In this document: one piece after another, positions 53,953 to 63,219 of the stretch
Position numbering within the stretch: position 1 is the stretch's first letter
How the letters are laid out: each line of letters begins with the position of its first letter
DNA from: Streptomyces sp. LHD-70
GTDB lineage: Bacteria > Actinomycetota > Actinomycetes > Streptomycetales > Streptomycetaceae
Assembly: GCF_031157275.1 (NCBI RefSeq)
Contig: NZ_JAVIFW010000016.1
Span: forward strand, 1 to 64,000
Reading direction: 5' to 3'
Length of the DNA stretch: 64,000 bases
The notes under the pieces: model-generated
Database searches by the model: none
Seen by the model: the letters and a program-made list of their open reading frames with translations, nothing else
What the model was told of the DNA's origin: nothing
Position numbers and translations under genes: made by a program

Positions 53953-54996
53953 TTATCGGCGCACCGGAGTCACCGCCACCGCTCCCGGCGCCCGGGCCAC
54001 CAGGAACGCCTGGCCCCGTACCGCGCCGGGGGCCAGGGCGATGCGATGGCTGCCGGGCTCCAGGACGCCCTCGTAGACCTCGTGGGTGTGGGCGCGGTGG
54101 AGGCGGTCCAGGCGGTACGCGGTGAGGCGGACGCGGCAGGTCGAGGTGACCTGGACGTCCGCCTCGCCGTCGATCACCGCGAGACCGGCAAGCCGGTGCC
54201 GGGTGAACTGGCCCTCGCCCAGGGCCTGTTCGATCTGGGCGACCAGGAGCGGGACGATCGGGGCGAGGCCGTCGACGTACGCCACGAAGAGGCCCGCCCG
54301 CTCGAACTCCCCGCGTATCACGGCGCGTTGGGCGTCCGTGACGGCTCGGCCGAAGGCGACGGCGCCGTAGGTGCGCAGCTCCTCGGGAGGGATGTCGAGC
54401 GTGCCGTCGGCGGGCAGGATCTCCGCGCCGATGCCGATGATCCGGAGCGCGGCGGCGAGCTTCGCCAGGACGGCCGCGCGGGCGCCGACCAGGAGGACGC
54501 GGCGGCGGGCAGCGGCACCGTCGGCGGTCTCCTCGGCCTCGAGCAGGCGGCGCAAGGAACCCCGGTACTCCTCCGCACGGAAGCGGAACGGGCCGATGCC
54601 GTGGTAGCCGTTGAGCTCCAGGTCGGCGTGTTCGTCGGTCTGCCAGGCGAAGTCCCGCCACACATAGGCGTCACCTTCGGCGCGCTCGATGACCGCCGTC
54701 ACCGCGCCGCAGGCCAGAGCCTCGCACTCCGGGCAGCCGTAGATCACGTACCGGCCGTCGGCGAGCGGGGCGTCCGCCTCCAGGAGAAGGCGGCGTACAT
54801 GGTCGATGAAGATGGCGGGCGGCACGTCCGCGGCGAGCGGGGAGACCGCGTCGAGGTCGGCGAGCTGGAACAGCAGCGGGCGGCCGTCGATGATGAAGTC
54901 CAGGAAATCCCGGTGCACTTGATAGCCACCGTCCGCGAGGACTCCCCCGGCGCGGGTCGCCGGGGCCAGGCCGAAGGACGTGTAGTCGGCAGACAT
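53953..54996 (-). CDS. uncharacterised two-part protein
   Basis: This 347-residue protein is not recognised. The first ~75 residues resemble an immunity- or Imm-type beta fold (YQVHRDFLDFIIDGRPLLFQLADLDAVSPLAADVP). Residues ~80-150 have YGCPECEALACGAVTAVIERAEGDAYVWRDFAWQTDEHADLELNGYHGIGPFRF, with a Cys pair like many small Streptomyces sensor proteins. The second half has RRRVLLVGARAAVLAKLAAALRIIGIGAEI, a Rossmann-like nucleotide strand, and a basic C-terminus. A deaminase or oxidoreductase-like label would be a guess. ATG 54996 was chosen because the longer frame runs into DNA repeats. It is convergent with tex. Confidence 0.7.
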   Translation of the reverse strand: MSADYTSFGLAPATRAGGVLADGGYQVHRDFLDFIIDGRPLLFQLADLDAVSPLAADVPPAIFIDHVRRLLLEADAPLADGRYVIYGCPECEALACGAVTAVIERAEGDAYVWRDFAWQTDEHADLELNGYHGIGPFRFRAEEYRGSLRRLLEAEETADGAAARRRVLLVGARAAVLAKLAAALRIIGIGAEILPADGTLDIPPEELRTYGAVAFGRAVTDAQRAVIRGEFERAGLFVAYVDGLAPIVPLLVAQIEQALGEGQFTRHRLAGLAVIDGEADVQVTSTCRVRLTAYRLDRLHRAHTHEVYEGVLEPGSHRIALAPGAVRGQAFLVARAPGAVAVTPVRR

Positions 54997-55053
54997 GTGC
55001 GGAGTATTCCCGGTGGGGCGGGGTTGTGAGCATCCGGAACTCGATCGATCGCC

Positions 55054-55144
55054 GCATGGATGGCTGCATGGATGGCTGCATGCAGCGCCGCATCGATGGC
55101 TGAATGGATCGCCGCATGGATGACCGCATCGATCGCGGGATCGG
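55054..55144. repeat. tandem 12-bp GCATGGATGGCT-type repeats
   Basis: Seven or so degenerate copies (GCATGGATGGCT, GCATGCAGCGCC, GCATCGATGGCT, GAATGGATCGCC, GCATGGATGACC, GCATCGATCGCG) lie in the divergent gap between the 53953-54996 gene and the oxidase gene. The phase of 12 and the ATG/CAT content create shadow frames but no credible gene. Confidence 0.85.
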
Positions 55145-55190
55145 TCCCGGCCCTCTGGGCAGCGGCGGAACACCCGCTTAGGGTCCGGGC

Positions 55191-56126
55191 ATGACTGCTG
55201 CTGAAGTGATCGTGGTGGGCGGCGGGATCATCGGCCTGACGACGGCCGTGGTCCTCGCCGAGCGGGGCGAGCGGGTACGGGTCTGGGCGCGGGAGAAGGC
55301 CGCGGAGTGCACGTCGGCCGTGGCGGGCGGGCTGTGCTGGCCGTACCGGATCGAGCCGCAGGCCCTCGTCGAGGAGTGGTCGCTGCGCTCCCTCGACGTG
55401 TACGTGCCGCTGGCGGACCAGCCGTCGACGACCGGCGTACGGCTGGTCGCGGGCACGATGGCGGACGCCAGGGCGGCGGATCTCGGGCGGTGGGCGAAGG
55501 CCGTGCCGGGGCTGCGGGAGGTCGAGGGGCGGGGGTTGCGGGCGACGGTGCCGTTGATCGACATGCCGACTCATCTGTCGTACTTGGAGGATCGGCTGGC
55601 CGCCGCGGGCGGTCGGGTCGAGCCGCGCACGGTGACGGACCTGCGCGAGGCCACGGCCGATGCTGCTGTGGTGGTCAACTGCACCGGGCTCGGGGCGCGT
55701 TCACTGGCGGACGACCCCGAGGTGCATCCGGTGCGCGGGCAGTTGGTCGTCGTGGAGAACCCAGGGGTCGCGGAGTGGTTCGTGGCGACGGGTGCCGGGG
55801 CGGCCGCCGAGACGACGTATCTGCTGCCGCAGCCGTACGGGCTGGTGCTCGGAGGGACGGCGGAGGAGGGCGCGTGGGAGCGTGAGCCTGATCCGGCGAC
55901 GGCTGCGGCCATCGTGGCGCGCTGCGCGCGGGTCCGTCCGGAGGTCGCCGATGCCCGCGTTCTTGCGCATCGGGTCGGGCTGCGGCCCGCGCGGGCTGTG
56001 GTGCGGCTTGAGCGCGAACGGGTCGACGGGGGTGGGGTGTTGGTGCACAACTACGGTCACGGTGGGGCGGGGGTCACGGTGGCTTGGGGGTGTGCGGAGG
56101 CTGCGGCGGGGATGGTGGGCGGCTGA
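55191..56126 (+). CDS. D-amino-acid oxidase-like FAD oxidoreductase
   Basis: The 311-residue protein has the FAD motif VIVVGGGIIGLTTAVVLAERGERV (~6-29), AVAGGLCWPYRIEPQ, the middle VVVNCTGLGARSLADDPEVHPVRGQLVVVENPG (~160-192), and a C-terminal RVGLRPARAVVRLERERV and HNYGHGGAGVTVAWGCA (~283-300), all typical of D-amino-acid/D-aspartate oxidases. It oxidises D-amino acids to keto acids with O2. TAGGGT ends 6 bp before ATG 55191, suggesting a leaderless promoter. It is divergent from the uncharacterised gene at 53953 and convergent with the BCCT gene. Confidence 0.92.
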   Translation: MTAAEVIVVGGGIIGLTTAVVLAERGERVRVWAREKAAECTSAVAGGLCWPYRIEPQALVEEWSLRSLDVYVPLADQPSTTGVRLVAGTMADARAADLGRWAKAVPGLREVEGRGLRATVPLIDMPTHLSYLEDRLAAAGGRVEPRTVTDLREATADAAVVVNCTGLGARSLADDPEVHPVRGQLVVVENPGVAEWFVATGAGAAAETTYLLPQPYGLVLGGTAEEGAWEREPDPATAAAIVARCARVRPEVADARVLAHRVGLRPARAVVRLERERVDGGGVLVHNYGHGGAGVTVAWGCAEAAAGMVGG

Positions 56127-56133
56127 ATCAGGC

Positions 56134-56168
56134 GGCGGCGCCGCCCCCTCCTGGGGGGCGGCGCCGCC
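56134..56168. terminator. bidirectional terminator hairpin
   Basis: GGCGGCGCCGCCCCC at 56134-56148 pairs perfectly with GGGGGCGGCGCCGCC at 56154-56168 around TCCTG. It lies between the convergent oxidase and BCCT genes, 8 and 27 bp from their stops, and would end transcription from both sides. Confidence 0.88.
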
Positions 56169-56195
56169 GAGTGTGTGCCGGGAGAGCGGGAAGCG

Positions 56196-57938
56196 CTACG
56201 GCTTCGCGTCCGTCCGGTCCGCGGGAGCGGACGGCGGCTCCGTGTCCGACGGGCCGATGCGGAGCTCGAAGTCTCCGTCGTACTTCTCGTGGCCCGCGAT
56301 GACCGCCATCTCGACGGCCTCCTCGCCCTTCTCGCCGCGCACGATCAGCGGGTCGTGGCGCAGGTCGCGCATCAGCGCCCAGCACATGCCGACCATGACC
56401 ACCGCGAACGGTGCCGCGACGAGGATGGTGAGGTTCTTCAGACCCGTCAGGGCGTCGTCGCCACCACCGCCGACGAGCAGCATGATGGCCGCGACGGCAC
56501 CGGTGACCACGCCCCAGAAGATGACGACGAACCGGGTCGGCTCGAACGTGCCCTTCTGGGAGAGCGTGCCCATGACGATGGACGCGGCGTCGGCGCCGGA
56601 GACGAAGAAGATGGCCACCAGGAGCATCACGAGCAGGCTCATGACGGTGGCGATCGGGTACTCCGCCAGGACGCCGAAGAGCTGGCCCTCGACCGACAGG
56701 TCGGTGCTGAGGCGGCCGTGCTCGCTCAGCTGCATCGCCGTACCGCCGAAGATCGCGAACCAGATGAGGCTCACGGTGGACGGGACCAGGATGACGCCGC
56801 CGATGAACTGGCGGATGGTGCGGCCGCGGCTGATGCGGGCGATGAACATGCCCACGAAGGGCGTCCAGGAGATCCACCAGGCCCAGTAGAAGACCGTGTT
56901 GCCGCCGAGCCAGGTGGCGATGTCCTCACCGCTGGCTGCTTCCGTACGCCCGGCCATCATCGGCAGGTCGCCGAGGAACGCGGCGACGGAGGTGGGCACC
57001 AGGTCGAGGACCAGGACCGTCGGGCCGACCACGAAGACGAAGGCCGCGAGGACACCCGCGAGCACCATGTTGATGTTGGACAGCCACTGGATGCCCTTCT
57101 CCACACCGGACACCGCGGAGGCCACGAAGGCGACCGTGAGGACGGCGATGATGGAGACGAGGACGGCGGTGCTGACGCGGCTGGCCCAGTCGAGCTCCCG
57201 CATGCCGTTGGCGATCTGCAGGGCGCCGAGGCCGAGGGAGGCGGCGGAGCCGAAGAGCGTCGCGAAGATCGCGAGGATGTCGATGGCCCGGCCGATGCCG
57301 CCGTTGGCGTTCTTCTCACCGATCAGCGGTGTGAAGACGGCGCTGATGGTCTGCCGCCTGCGGCGCCGGAAACAGCTGTACGCGATGGCGAGACCGGCCA
57401 CGGCGTAGATCGCCCACGGGTGCAGCGTCCAGTGGAAGAGGGTCGTGGCCATCGACACCTCCATCTGCGCGCCCGAGTCGGCAGGTGAGGTGCCGGGCGG
57501 CGGCGAGGTGTAGTGCGTGAGCGGCTCGCTGACGCCGTAGAACATCAGGCCGATGCCCATACCGGCGCTGAACATCATGGCGATCCAGGACACCGTACGG
57601 AACTCAGGCCCCTCGCCCTCCGCACCGAGGGTGATCTTCCCGTACCGGCTGATGGCCAGCCAGAGCGCGAAGACCACGAAGCCCGAGGCCGCGAGCACGA
57701 AGGCCCAGCCGCCGTTGTGGATGAGCCCGTTCAGCATGGTGGTGGAGACACTTTCCAGCGTGTCCGTGGAGACCGCGCCCCAGACCACGAACGCGAGGGT
57801 GAGGACGGCGGTGACGCCGAACACCACTCTGTCCGTCTGCGGCGGCGGCCCCTCGTGCGGACTGCCGGGGAGTTCCACCGACCCACCTGGTGGGTCTCCC
57901 CGGTCAGCGGTCTTTCCCAGATCTTGTGTCACTGGCAC
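56196..57938 (-). CDS. BCCT-family betaine/choline/carnitine transporter
   Basis: The 580-residue protein has the 12-helix BCCT core with the family marks GMGIGLMFYGVSEPLTHY (~122-139), TTLFHWTLHPWAIYAVAGLAIAY (~163-185) and WWISWTPFVGMFIARISRGRTIRQF (~352-376). The Trp/aromatic box segments around these are present. It has a polar ~35-residue N-terminus and an acidic ~60-residue C-terminal tail, often the osmosensing part of BetP. It imports quaternary amines such as glycine betaine with Na+ or H+. GTG 57938 has only a weak ribosome site. The C-terminal regulatory length suggests osmotic control. Confidence 0.95.
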   Translation of the reverse strand: MPVTQDLGKTADRGDPPGGSVELPGSPHEGPPPQTDRVVFGVTAVLTLAFVVWGAVSTDTLESVSTTMLNGLIHNGGWAFVLAASGFVVFALWLAISRYGKITLGAEGEGPEFRTVSWIAMMFSAGMGIGLMFYGVSEPLTHYTSPPPGTSPADSGAQMEVSMATTLFHWTLHPWAIYAVAGLAIAYSCFRRRRRQTISAVFTPLIGEKNANGGIGRAIDILAIFATLFGSAASLGLGALQIANGMRELDWASRVSTAVLVSIIAVLTVAFVASAVSGVEKGIQWLSNINMVLAGVLAAFVFVVGPTVLVLDLVPTSVAAFLGDLPMMAGRTEAASGEDIATWLGGNTVFYWAWWISWTPFVGMFIARISRGRTIRQFIGGVILVPSTVSLIWFAIFGGTAMQLSEHGRLSTDLSVEGQLFGVLAEYPIATVMSLLVMLLVAIFFVSGADAASIVMGTLSQKGTFEPTRFVVIFWGVVTGAVAAIMLLVGGGGDDALTGLKNLTILVAAPFAVVMVGMCWALMRDLRHDPLIVRGEKGEEAVEMAVIAGHEKYDGDFELRIGPSDTEPPSAPADRTDAKP

Positions 57939-58017
57939 ACCCTTCGAGGTACTGAATCTAGGTATGGAATCAAGTCACCGCTACCCCTTACCACATGGCC
58001 TGGTTCTATTACCCCAA

Positions 58018-59352
58018 TCAGCAATCTTCGAACGGACGTGCCTCGGTGAGGTGATACGGGGCACGCTCGTCGAGGAGCAGCGGCACAAGTGCCCGCAGTG
58101 ACTGCCGTACGGGGACGAAGGCGCCCTCGTCGGTGCGCTTGACCTTGATCCCGTGCAGCCGCAGCTCGTCGCCGACGTCCGCGTACTGGTCCGCGTCGAG
58201 CGTGTAGCCGCAGGACGGGTCCTGGAGGGTCTCGGAGGGTTCGGCGGGGTCGTTGTCGGCGCCGCCGGTGTAGACGGGGCCGCGGTCGGCGAGGCCCTCC
58301 GTGCGGGCGGCGGCGGTGGCGGCGCTGATCTGACCGGCGCGCTCGTCCGCGTACGACAGGAGGCCGTCGAGGGCGTGGAGTTGCGAGGTGACGCGGCGTC
58401 GGTTGTTGAACGCCTCGTCGGACTGCTCCTGTTCGGTGAGGGCGTCGACGCGGCTCTCGATCAGGAGGCCGACCGCGTGCTTGATGCCGGACGCGTTGCG
58501 CAGGATGCGCTCCTGGCCGTCGCCCGCGGTCTGCTTGATCGGCTCGCCGGTGACGGGGTCGGTCCAGATGCCGTACGTGCCGGTGGAGTGGCCGTGGTCC
58601 TCGGCGGCGGGCCTGACGTAGTCGCCGGAGAGGGTCTTGGCCTCGCCGTGCACGCTGTCGGCGACGTTGGGGTTGCGGGGCCAGAGGTCGAAGAGGTCCT
58701 TGTCGTAGTACGGCGGGGTGGCGCCGTACTCGTGCAGGTCGTAGATGACGTCGGGGCGCTCGTCGCGGATCACGGCGGCCAGGGCGCGGCCCTCGGCGGT
58801 CTTCAGGGCCATGTGGTCGCGGTTGATGTCGACGCCGTCGGAGTTGCCGCGGGTGTTGGCGGCGCGGCCGTCGGGATTGGCGGTCGGCACGATCAGGAAC
58901 GTGGTGTTCCGGCGCAGGGCACGGGTGCGGGCGTCCCCGTGGTCACCGGCGGCTGCGAGCTCGCGGGTGGTGGTGAGGCAGGCCTCGCGGCCGGAGGGCT
59001 CGTCGCCGTGCTGGCTGCAGATGAGCAGCACGGTGTTGGTGGTGCGCCGCTCGCCGCCGATGCGGACGAGTTGCACGGGGCGGTTCTGCTGGGTGGTGCC
59101 GATCCGGTCGATGCTGACGTCGCGGTGGGCGCCGTCGATCGCGGTCAGGAACTTCTGCTCCTCGGGCTGGCTGGTCCAGCGGGCTCCGTCACTCAGCTCG
59201 AAGCCGGTGCGGGGCCCGTCGCCCGCTGCCCGGGCGTCGGCCGCGGTCGCCGGGACGGCGAGGAGGGGCGCGGCGAGCACGGTGGCGGCGGTGAGGGCGA
59301 GCGTGCGGATGCGGGCGCGGGTGCTGGTGCGGGTGCTGGTGCGGGGTCTCAA
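58018..59352 (-). CDS. secreted M14 zinc carboxypeptidase
   Basis: The 444-residue precursor starts at TTG 59352, set by GGGAGG 8 bases ahead. A signal peptide follows, with an Arg/Thr-rich n-region (RPRTSTRTSTRARIR), LALTAATVLAAPLLAVPAT and an Ala-x-Ala cut near residue 35. M14 metal ligands are in CSQHGDEPSGREACL (His and Glu, ~110-124) and DLHEYG (His, ~203-208); ANPDGRAANTRGNSDGVDINRDH gives the substrate-binding Arg/Asn. The catalytic Glu expected later is not obvious by eye. It trims C-terminal residues from peptides outside the cell. It lies next to an exported X-Pro peptidase in the same direction. Confidence 0.9.
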   Translation of the reverse strand: MRPRTSTRTSTRARIRTLALTAATVLAAPLLAVPATAADARAAGDGPRTGFELSDGARWTSQPEEQKFLTAIDGAHRDVSIDRIGTTQQNRPVQLVRIGGERRTTNTVLLICSQHGDEPSGREACLTTTRELAAAGDHGDARTRALRRNTTFLIVPTANPDGRAANTRGNSDGVDINRDHMALKTAEGRALAAVIRDERPDVIYDLHEYGATPPYYDKDLFDLWPRNPNVADSVHGEAKTLSGDYVRPAAEDHGHSTGTYGIWTDPVTGEPIKQTAGDGQERILRNASGIKHAVGLLIESRVDALTEQEQSDEAFNNRRRVTSQLHALDGLLSYADERAGQISAATAAARTEGLADRGPVYTGGADNDPAEPSETLQDPSCGYTLDADQYADVGDELRLHGIKVKRTDEGAFVPVRQSLRALVPLLLDERAPYHLTEARPFEDC

Positions 59353-59369
59353 GTGTGGTGCCTCCCTGC

Positions 59370-59424
59370 TTTGTCGTACGGGGTTGAGCTCTGTCATACG
59401 GGGGTTGAGCTTTGTCGTACGGGG
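59370..59424. repeat. repeat between the two peptidase genes
   Basis: Three imperfect copies of a TTGTCGTACGGGGTTGAGCT-type unit (about 20-25 bp) lie in the 74-bp gap between the X-Pro peptidase stop and the carboxypeptidase start, just upstream of the carboxypeptidase ribosome site. They create the false N-terminal extension of the carboxypeptidase frame. Confidence 0.8.
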
Positions 59425-59426
59425 CT

Positions 59427-61409
59427 TCAGCCGGTGAACGGTCCGGGGACACGGTCGGCGGTGGGATCGCGGTGCAGCCCTTCGTAGCGGCTCTCGCGCG
59501 GCGACTGGTGGTCCGCCGCGCCGCGGGTCGCGTCCGCGAAGGCACGGGCGCCGCCGACCAGGGGCAGTCGCGCCTGGGTGCGCGCGAGGTCGAGGGTCAG
59601 CTTCGGGGTGGCGGCGGGCGGTTCGATGAGGCCGGCGTCGGTGCCCGCGACGATCAGGGCGAGGCGGTGGCCCTTCGGTACGACGTGGTCGCTCGCGGCG
59701 ATGTCGATCGTGAGCGTGTGCCGCTTGCCCGGGGTGAGCGGGCGGCCCCGCTCCGGGTCGGCGTACGTGCCGAGGTCGGCCCAGCCGCGGGCGAAGACGG
59801 TGAAGTCGACGTCGGCGGTGTCGGCCTCGGTCTCCTGGTAGCAGGGGCTGTCGCCGGGGCGCTGCGCGCCCCAACAGGAGTGCTCGGCCAGGGTGTTGAT
59901 GCCTTCGCCCGCGGCGGTGTAGTCGCGGATCGTGTCCGGGCCGAGGTCGACGAGGACGGCCGAGAGGTGGGCGCTCGTCGCGTTCGGGGTGGCCGTGACG
60001 GTGATCTGCGAGGAGCCGGAGAGCCGCAGGTCCTTGGTGAGCGGTCCGGTGACGAAGGAGGCCTTGTCCGGTGTCGACTTGTCCACCTGCGCCGCCCAGT
60101 CGGCCTCGCCGCGCTTCGGGTCGTCCGTGAAGCTCTCCACGGCGCCGGCCGGGGCGCGCTTCGGGCCGAGGGTGCCGACGCCGGGCTGCTCGCCCTTGCC
60201 GGGGTGCAGGCGGACGGTGTCGGTGGCGCGCGGCGGCCAGTGCCGGTCAGTCGTCCATTGGTCGGGGGCGCGCTCGATGTCGGCCATCGGCTCCTCGTCG
60301 ATGCCGTTGTCGTAGCCGAGGAGTTCATGGTCGAACCAGCGGTGCAGGGTCTTCACCCAGTCCGCCCGCCGGAAGTCGAAGGGGTCGACGTGCCCGGTCT
60401 GGCTGAGCCAGATCTTCCGCTCGACCCCGGCCTCGCCGAGGGCGTCCCACCACTGCCCGAAGTGCTTGGCGCGGACGTTCAGGTCCTGCATGCCGTGGAC
60501 GAGGAAGACGCTGGCCTTCACCCGGTCCGCGTCGGGGACATGGTCCCGCTCCTCCCACAGGCCGGTCCAGTCGCCGCTGCGGGGCGCTCCGTCGATGAGC
60601 CGCTGCTGCACGGCACCGCAGCGGGCGCGGGCCGCCGGGCTCTCCACGTAGTCCGAGAGCCACTCGGGCCCGGAGTCGTAGAGGGGCGCGCCCTGCTGGA
60701 AGTAGTAGTCGTACCAGGAGGAGATCGCGCCGATCGGGACGATGGTCTCCAGGCCCTCGACCCCGGTCGCGGCGACGCCGTTGGCGACGGTGCCGTCGTA
60801 GCTCTTGCCGATCATGCCGGTGCGGCCGTTGGACCAGTCGGCCTGCGCGCGTTCACCGCCGGTGCGGGTGGTGTAGCCCTTGGCGCGGCCGTTCAGCCAG
60901 TCGACGACCGCCTTGGCGGACTGCACGTCGGAGCGGCCGCCGACGTCCACGCAGCCGTCGGAGCGGCTGGTTCCGGCGAGGTCCACGGCGACGAAGGCGT
61001 AGCCGCGCGGCACGAAGTAGTTGTCGAGGTACAGCGGGAACTGGACGACGTTCCCCTGCTCGTCGTACGTCTTCTTCTGGCTCTCGTTGCCGCGCCCGCA
61101 GCACTGGTAGTACGGGCTGGCGTCCATGATCACGGGGATCTTGCGGCCCTGCCGCGCGGGTTCGCGGGGCCGGATGATGTCGGCCGCGACCCGGTCGGTC
61201 CGTCCGTCCCCGTCCCCGTCGATCCGGGTGTCGACCCAGACGGACTCGCGTACGGCGTTCTCGTACGAGTGGACGGGCTTGCTCTCGCGGGCGGCGTGGC
61301 TGTCGGCGTAGGCCGGGGAGAGCGGTGTGAGCAGCGTCGCGAGGAGTGCTCCCGCGAGCAGCGGCGCACGTATCAGGCGACGATCCCGCACACGTATCGG
61401 CAGAGGCAT
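59427..61409 (-). CDS. secreted Xaa-Pro dipeptidyl-peptidase-type (CocE/NonD) serine hydrolase
   Basis: The 660-residue precursor has a signal peptide at 1-38 (MPLPIRVRDRRL, then LLAGALLATLLTPLSPAYA). The alpha/beta-hydrolase core has YFVPRGYAFVAVDLAGTSRSDG, the nucleophile elbow RTGMIGKSYDGT (Ser ~190-200), HGMQDLNVRAKHFGQWWDALGEAG (Asp region) and TGHVDPFDFRR (His). The C-terminal part is the jelly-roll domain of X-Pro/CocE enzymes. It cuts X-Pro dipeptides or esters outside the cell. ATG 61409 follows weak ribosome signals. It ends 74 bp before the carboxypeptidase, suggesting joint use in peptide scavenging. Confidence 0.92.
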   Translation of the reverse strand: MPLPIRVRDRRLIRAPLLAGALLATLLTPLSPAYADSHAARESKPVHSYENAVRESVWVDTRIDGDGDGRTDRVAADIIRPREPARQGRKIPVIMDASPYYQCCGRGNESQKKTYDEQGNVVQFPLYLDNYFVPRGYAFVAVDLAGTSRSDGCVDVGGRSDVQSAKAVVDWLNGRAKGYTTRTGGERAQADWSNGRTGMIGKSYDGTVANGVAATGVEGLETIVPIGAISSWYDYYFQQGAPLYDSGPEWLSDYVESPAARARCGAVQQRLIDGAPRSGDWTGLWEERDHVPDADRVKASVFLVHGMQDLNVRAKHFGQWWDALGEAGVERKIWLSQTGHVDPFDFRRADWVKTLHRWFDHELLGYDNGIDEEPMADIERAPDQWTTDRHWPPRATDTVRLHPGKGEQPGVGTLGPKRAPAGAVESFTDDPKRGEADWAAQVDKSTPDKASFVTGPLTKDLRLSGSSQITVTATPNATSAHLSAVLVDLGPDTIRDYTAAGEGINTLAEHSCWGAQRPGDSPCYQETEADTADVDFTVFARGWADLGTYADPERGRPLTPGKRHTLTIDIAASDHVVPKGHRLALIVAGTDAGLIEPPAATPKLTLDLARTQARLPLVGGARAFADATRGAADHQSPRESRYEGLHRDPTADRVPGPFTG

Positions 61410-61655
61410 GTGCCGGAACGTACCCGGGTCAACTCCCGTACAAAAGAGGGCAGTCGTGGTCTTCGTGGGACTCGATGTCAGGAGTGCGGGACGAAGTGGC
61501 ACATGTCGGCCGGATGGCAGTCATGTGACGGAAGAGGCCATGGACATGACCGGGGCGTGCGGGGCTGAATAGGCTCCGGGAGACGCGGACGGTCGCACAT
61601 CCATCCGGCCGAGCCGCGCCCAACTGACCACCCCCCACCATGACTTGGAGCTTCT

Positions 61656-63146
61656 GTGCACCGCAGACTGATCGTCCCCGGAGCGTTCGTCGCCGCCCTG
61701 ATGCTGGCGATCCCGGCATCGGCCGCGGACTACGAGCCGGGCGCACCGGGCATCGGCGACCCCTACTACCCGGCGAGCGGCAACGGCGGCTACGACGTCT
61801 CGCACTACGACCTGCGGCTCAAGTACCAGCCGAAGAGCGACCTGTTGGAGGGTACGGCGACGATCCGCGCCACCACGAAGCAGGATCTGTCGCGGTTCAA
61901 CCTGGACTTCGGCCTGGACGTCAGCGAGGTGCGGGTCAACGGCAAGAAGGCCCGCGTGACCTTCTCCGGCGACCAGGAGGTGGAGATCACCCCGGCCGCA
62001 CCGCTGCCGAAGGGCAGCGAGGTCACGGTCGTCGTACGGTACGCGGGCAAGCCGTCCGAGCTTGAGATCAACGGCTACACGGCCTGGCACCGCACGCCCG
62101 ACGGCGGGGTCGCGGCGCAGGAGCCGGACTCGGCCGTGTGGTGGTTCCCGTCCAACGACCACCCGCTCGACAAGGCCACGTACGACGTCTCGGTCCAGGT
62201 GCCCAACGGCACGCAGGCGATCAGCAACGGCGTGCTGCAGTCCACCCGGCCCGTCGGCCTCGACTGGACGCGCTACAGCTGGCGTTCGGACAAGCCGCAG
62301 GCCTCGTACCTGGCGACGCTCGCGGTCGGCAAGTTCGACATCACGACCGACAGGACGGCGGGCGGGCTACCGGTCCTCAACGCGTACAGCAAGGACCTCG
62401 GCGCGAACGAGGGCGCGGCCAAGGCGAGCATCGAGCGCACCGGCGAGGTCGCGGAGTGGCTGGAGGAGGTCTTCGGCCCGTACCCGTTCAACGCGCTCGG
62501 CGGCTACGTCCCGAACGTGACGAGCGGCTACGCCCTGGAGACCCAGACCCGGCCGTTCTACAGCCCGAAGCAGTTCGCGTCCGGCTCCAACGTCTCGGTC
62601 GTGGTGCATGAGTTGGCGCACCAGTGGTACGGCGACAGCGTCTCCGTCGACGGCTGGAAGGACATCTGGGTCAACGAGGGCTTCGCCCGCTACAGCCAGT
62701 GGCTCTGGTCGGAGAAGGAGGGCGAGGGCACGGCCCAGGAGCTCGCCGACTACGTCTACGCCTCGCACCCGGCCGACGACCCGTTCTGGACGGTCAAGCC
62801 GGGCGACCCCGGCCCGGAGAACCAGTTCGACATCGCGGTGTACGACCGGGGCGCGCTCGCGCTCCAGGCGCTGCGCAACGAGATCGGCGGCAAGGCCTTC
62901 TTCGAGATCCTCAAGGGCTGGCCGGCCGAGCACGCCTACGGCAATGCCAAGGTCTCCGACTTCGTGAAGTACGCGGAGAAGGTCTCCGGCAAGCCCCTCG
63001 CCGCGCTGTTCGACACCTGGCTGTACGAGCCGGCCAAGCCGTCCGCCCCGGCCGCGGCGGGGGTCGGTGTGGCGCGTGCCGCCGACGCGGAGCAGCCGAA
63101 GTCCTGGAAGAAGATCGCGCGGACGAACACGGTCCACGAGCACTGA
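61656..63146 (+). CDS. secreted M1-family zinc aminopeptidase
   Basis: The 496-residue precursor starts at GTG 61656 with a signal peptide (HRRLIVPGAFVAALMLAIPASAA, cut near 23). The N-terminal beta domain has GTATIRATTKQDLSRFNLDF. The gluzincin core has HELAHQWYGDSVSVDGWKDIWVNEGFARY (HExxH-x18-E, ~319-347). The exopeptidase GxMEN motif is GYALETQT (~290-297), with Leu for the usual Met and Thr for the Asn neighbour. It lacks the long C-terminal ERAP domain, as is normal for this short bacterial type. It would remove N-terminal residues outside the cell, complementing the two neighbouring peptidases on the other strand. Confidence 0.94.
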   Translation: MHRRLIVPGAFVAALMLAIPASAADYEPGAPGIGDPYYPASGNGGYDVSHYDLRLKYQPKSDLLEGTATIRATTKQDLSRFNLDFGLDVSEVRVNGKKARVTFSGDQEVEITPAAPLPKGSEVTVVVRYAGKPSELEINGYTAWHRTPDGGVAAQEPDSAVWWFPSNDHPLDKATYDVSVQVPNGTQAISNGVLQSTRPVGLDWTRYSWRSDKPQASYLATLAVGKFDITTDRTAGGLPVLNAYSKDLGANEGAAKASIERTGEVAEWLEEVFGPYPFNALGGYVPNVTSGYALETQTRPFYSPKQFASGSNVSVVVHELAHQWYGDSVSVDGWKDIWVNEGFARYSQWLWSEKEGEGTAQELADYVYASHPADDPFWTVKPGDPGPENQFDIAVYDRGALALQALRNEIGGKAFFEILKGWPAEHAYGNAKVSDFVKYAEKVSGKPLAALFDTWLYEPAKPSAPAAAGVGVARAADAEQPKSWKKIARTNTVHEH

Positions 63147-63156
63147 GCTGTCAACT

Positions 63157-63198
63157 TGCGCCAGGGCGGCGTACCTTCGGGTGCGCCGTCCTGGCGCA
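63157..63198 (+). terminator. hairpin after the M1 peptidase gene
   Basis: TGCGCCAGGGCGGCG at 63157-63171 pairs with CGCCGTCCTGGCGCA at 63184-63198 with one G-T wobble and a 12-base loop. It starts 10 bp after the peptidase stop and ends ~20 bp before the next gene's start, overlapping its leader. Confidence 0.8.
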
Positions 63199-63219
63199 CG
63201 TGCACGCGGAGGAGCCGCC

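Noticed and set aside
55015..55129. Small repetitive frame MRSSMRRSIQPSMRR opposite the oxidase leader
   Set aside because: Produced by the 12-bp DNA repeat; no ribosome site and no sensible protein features.
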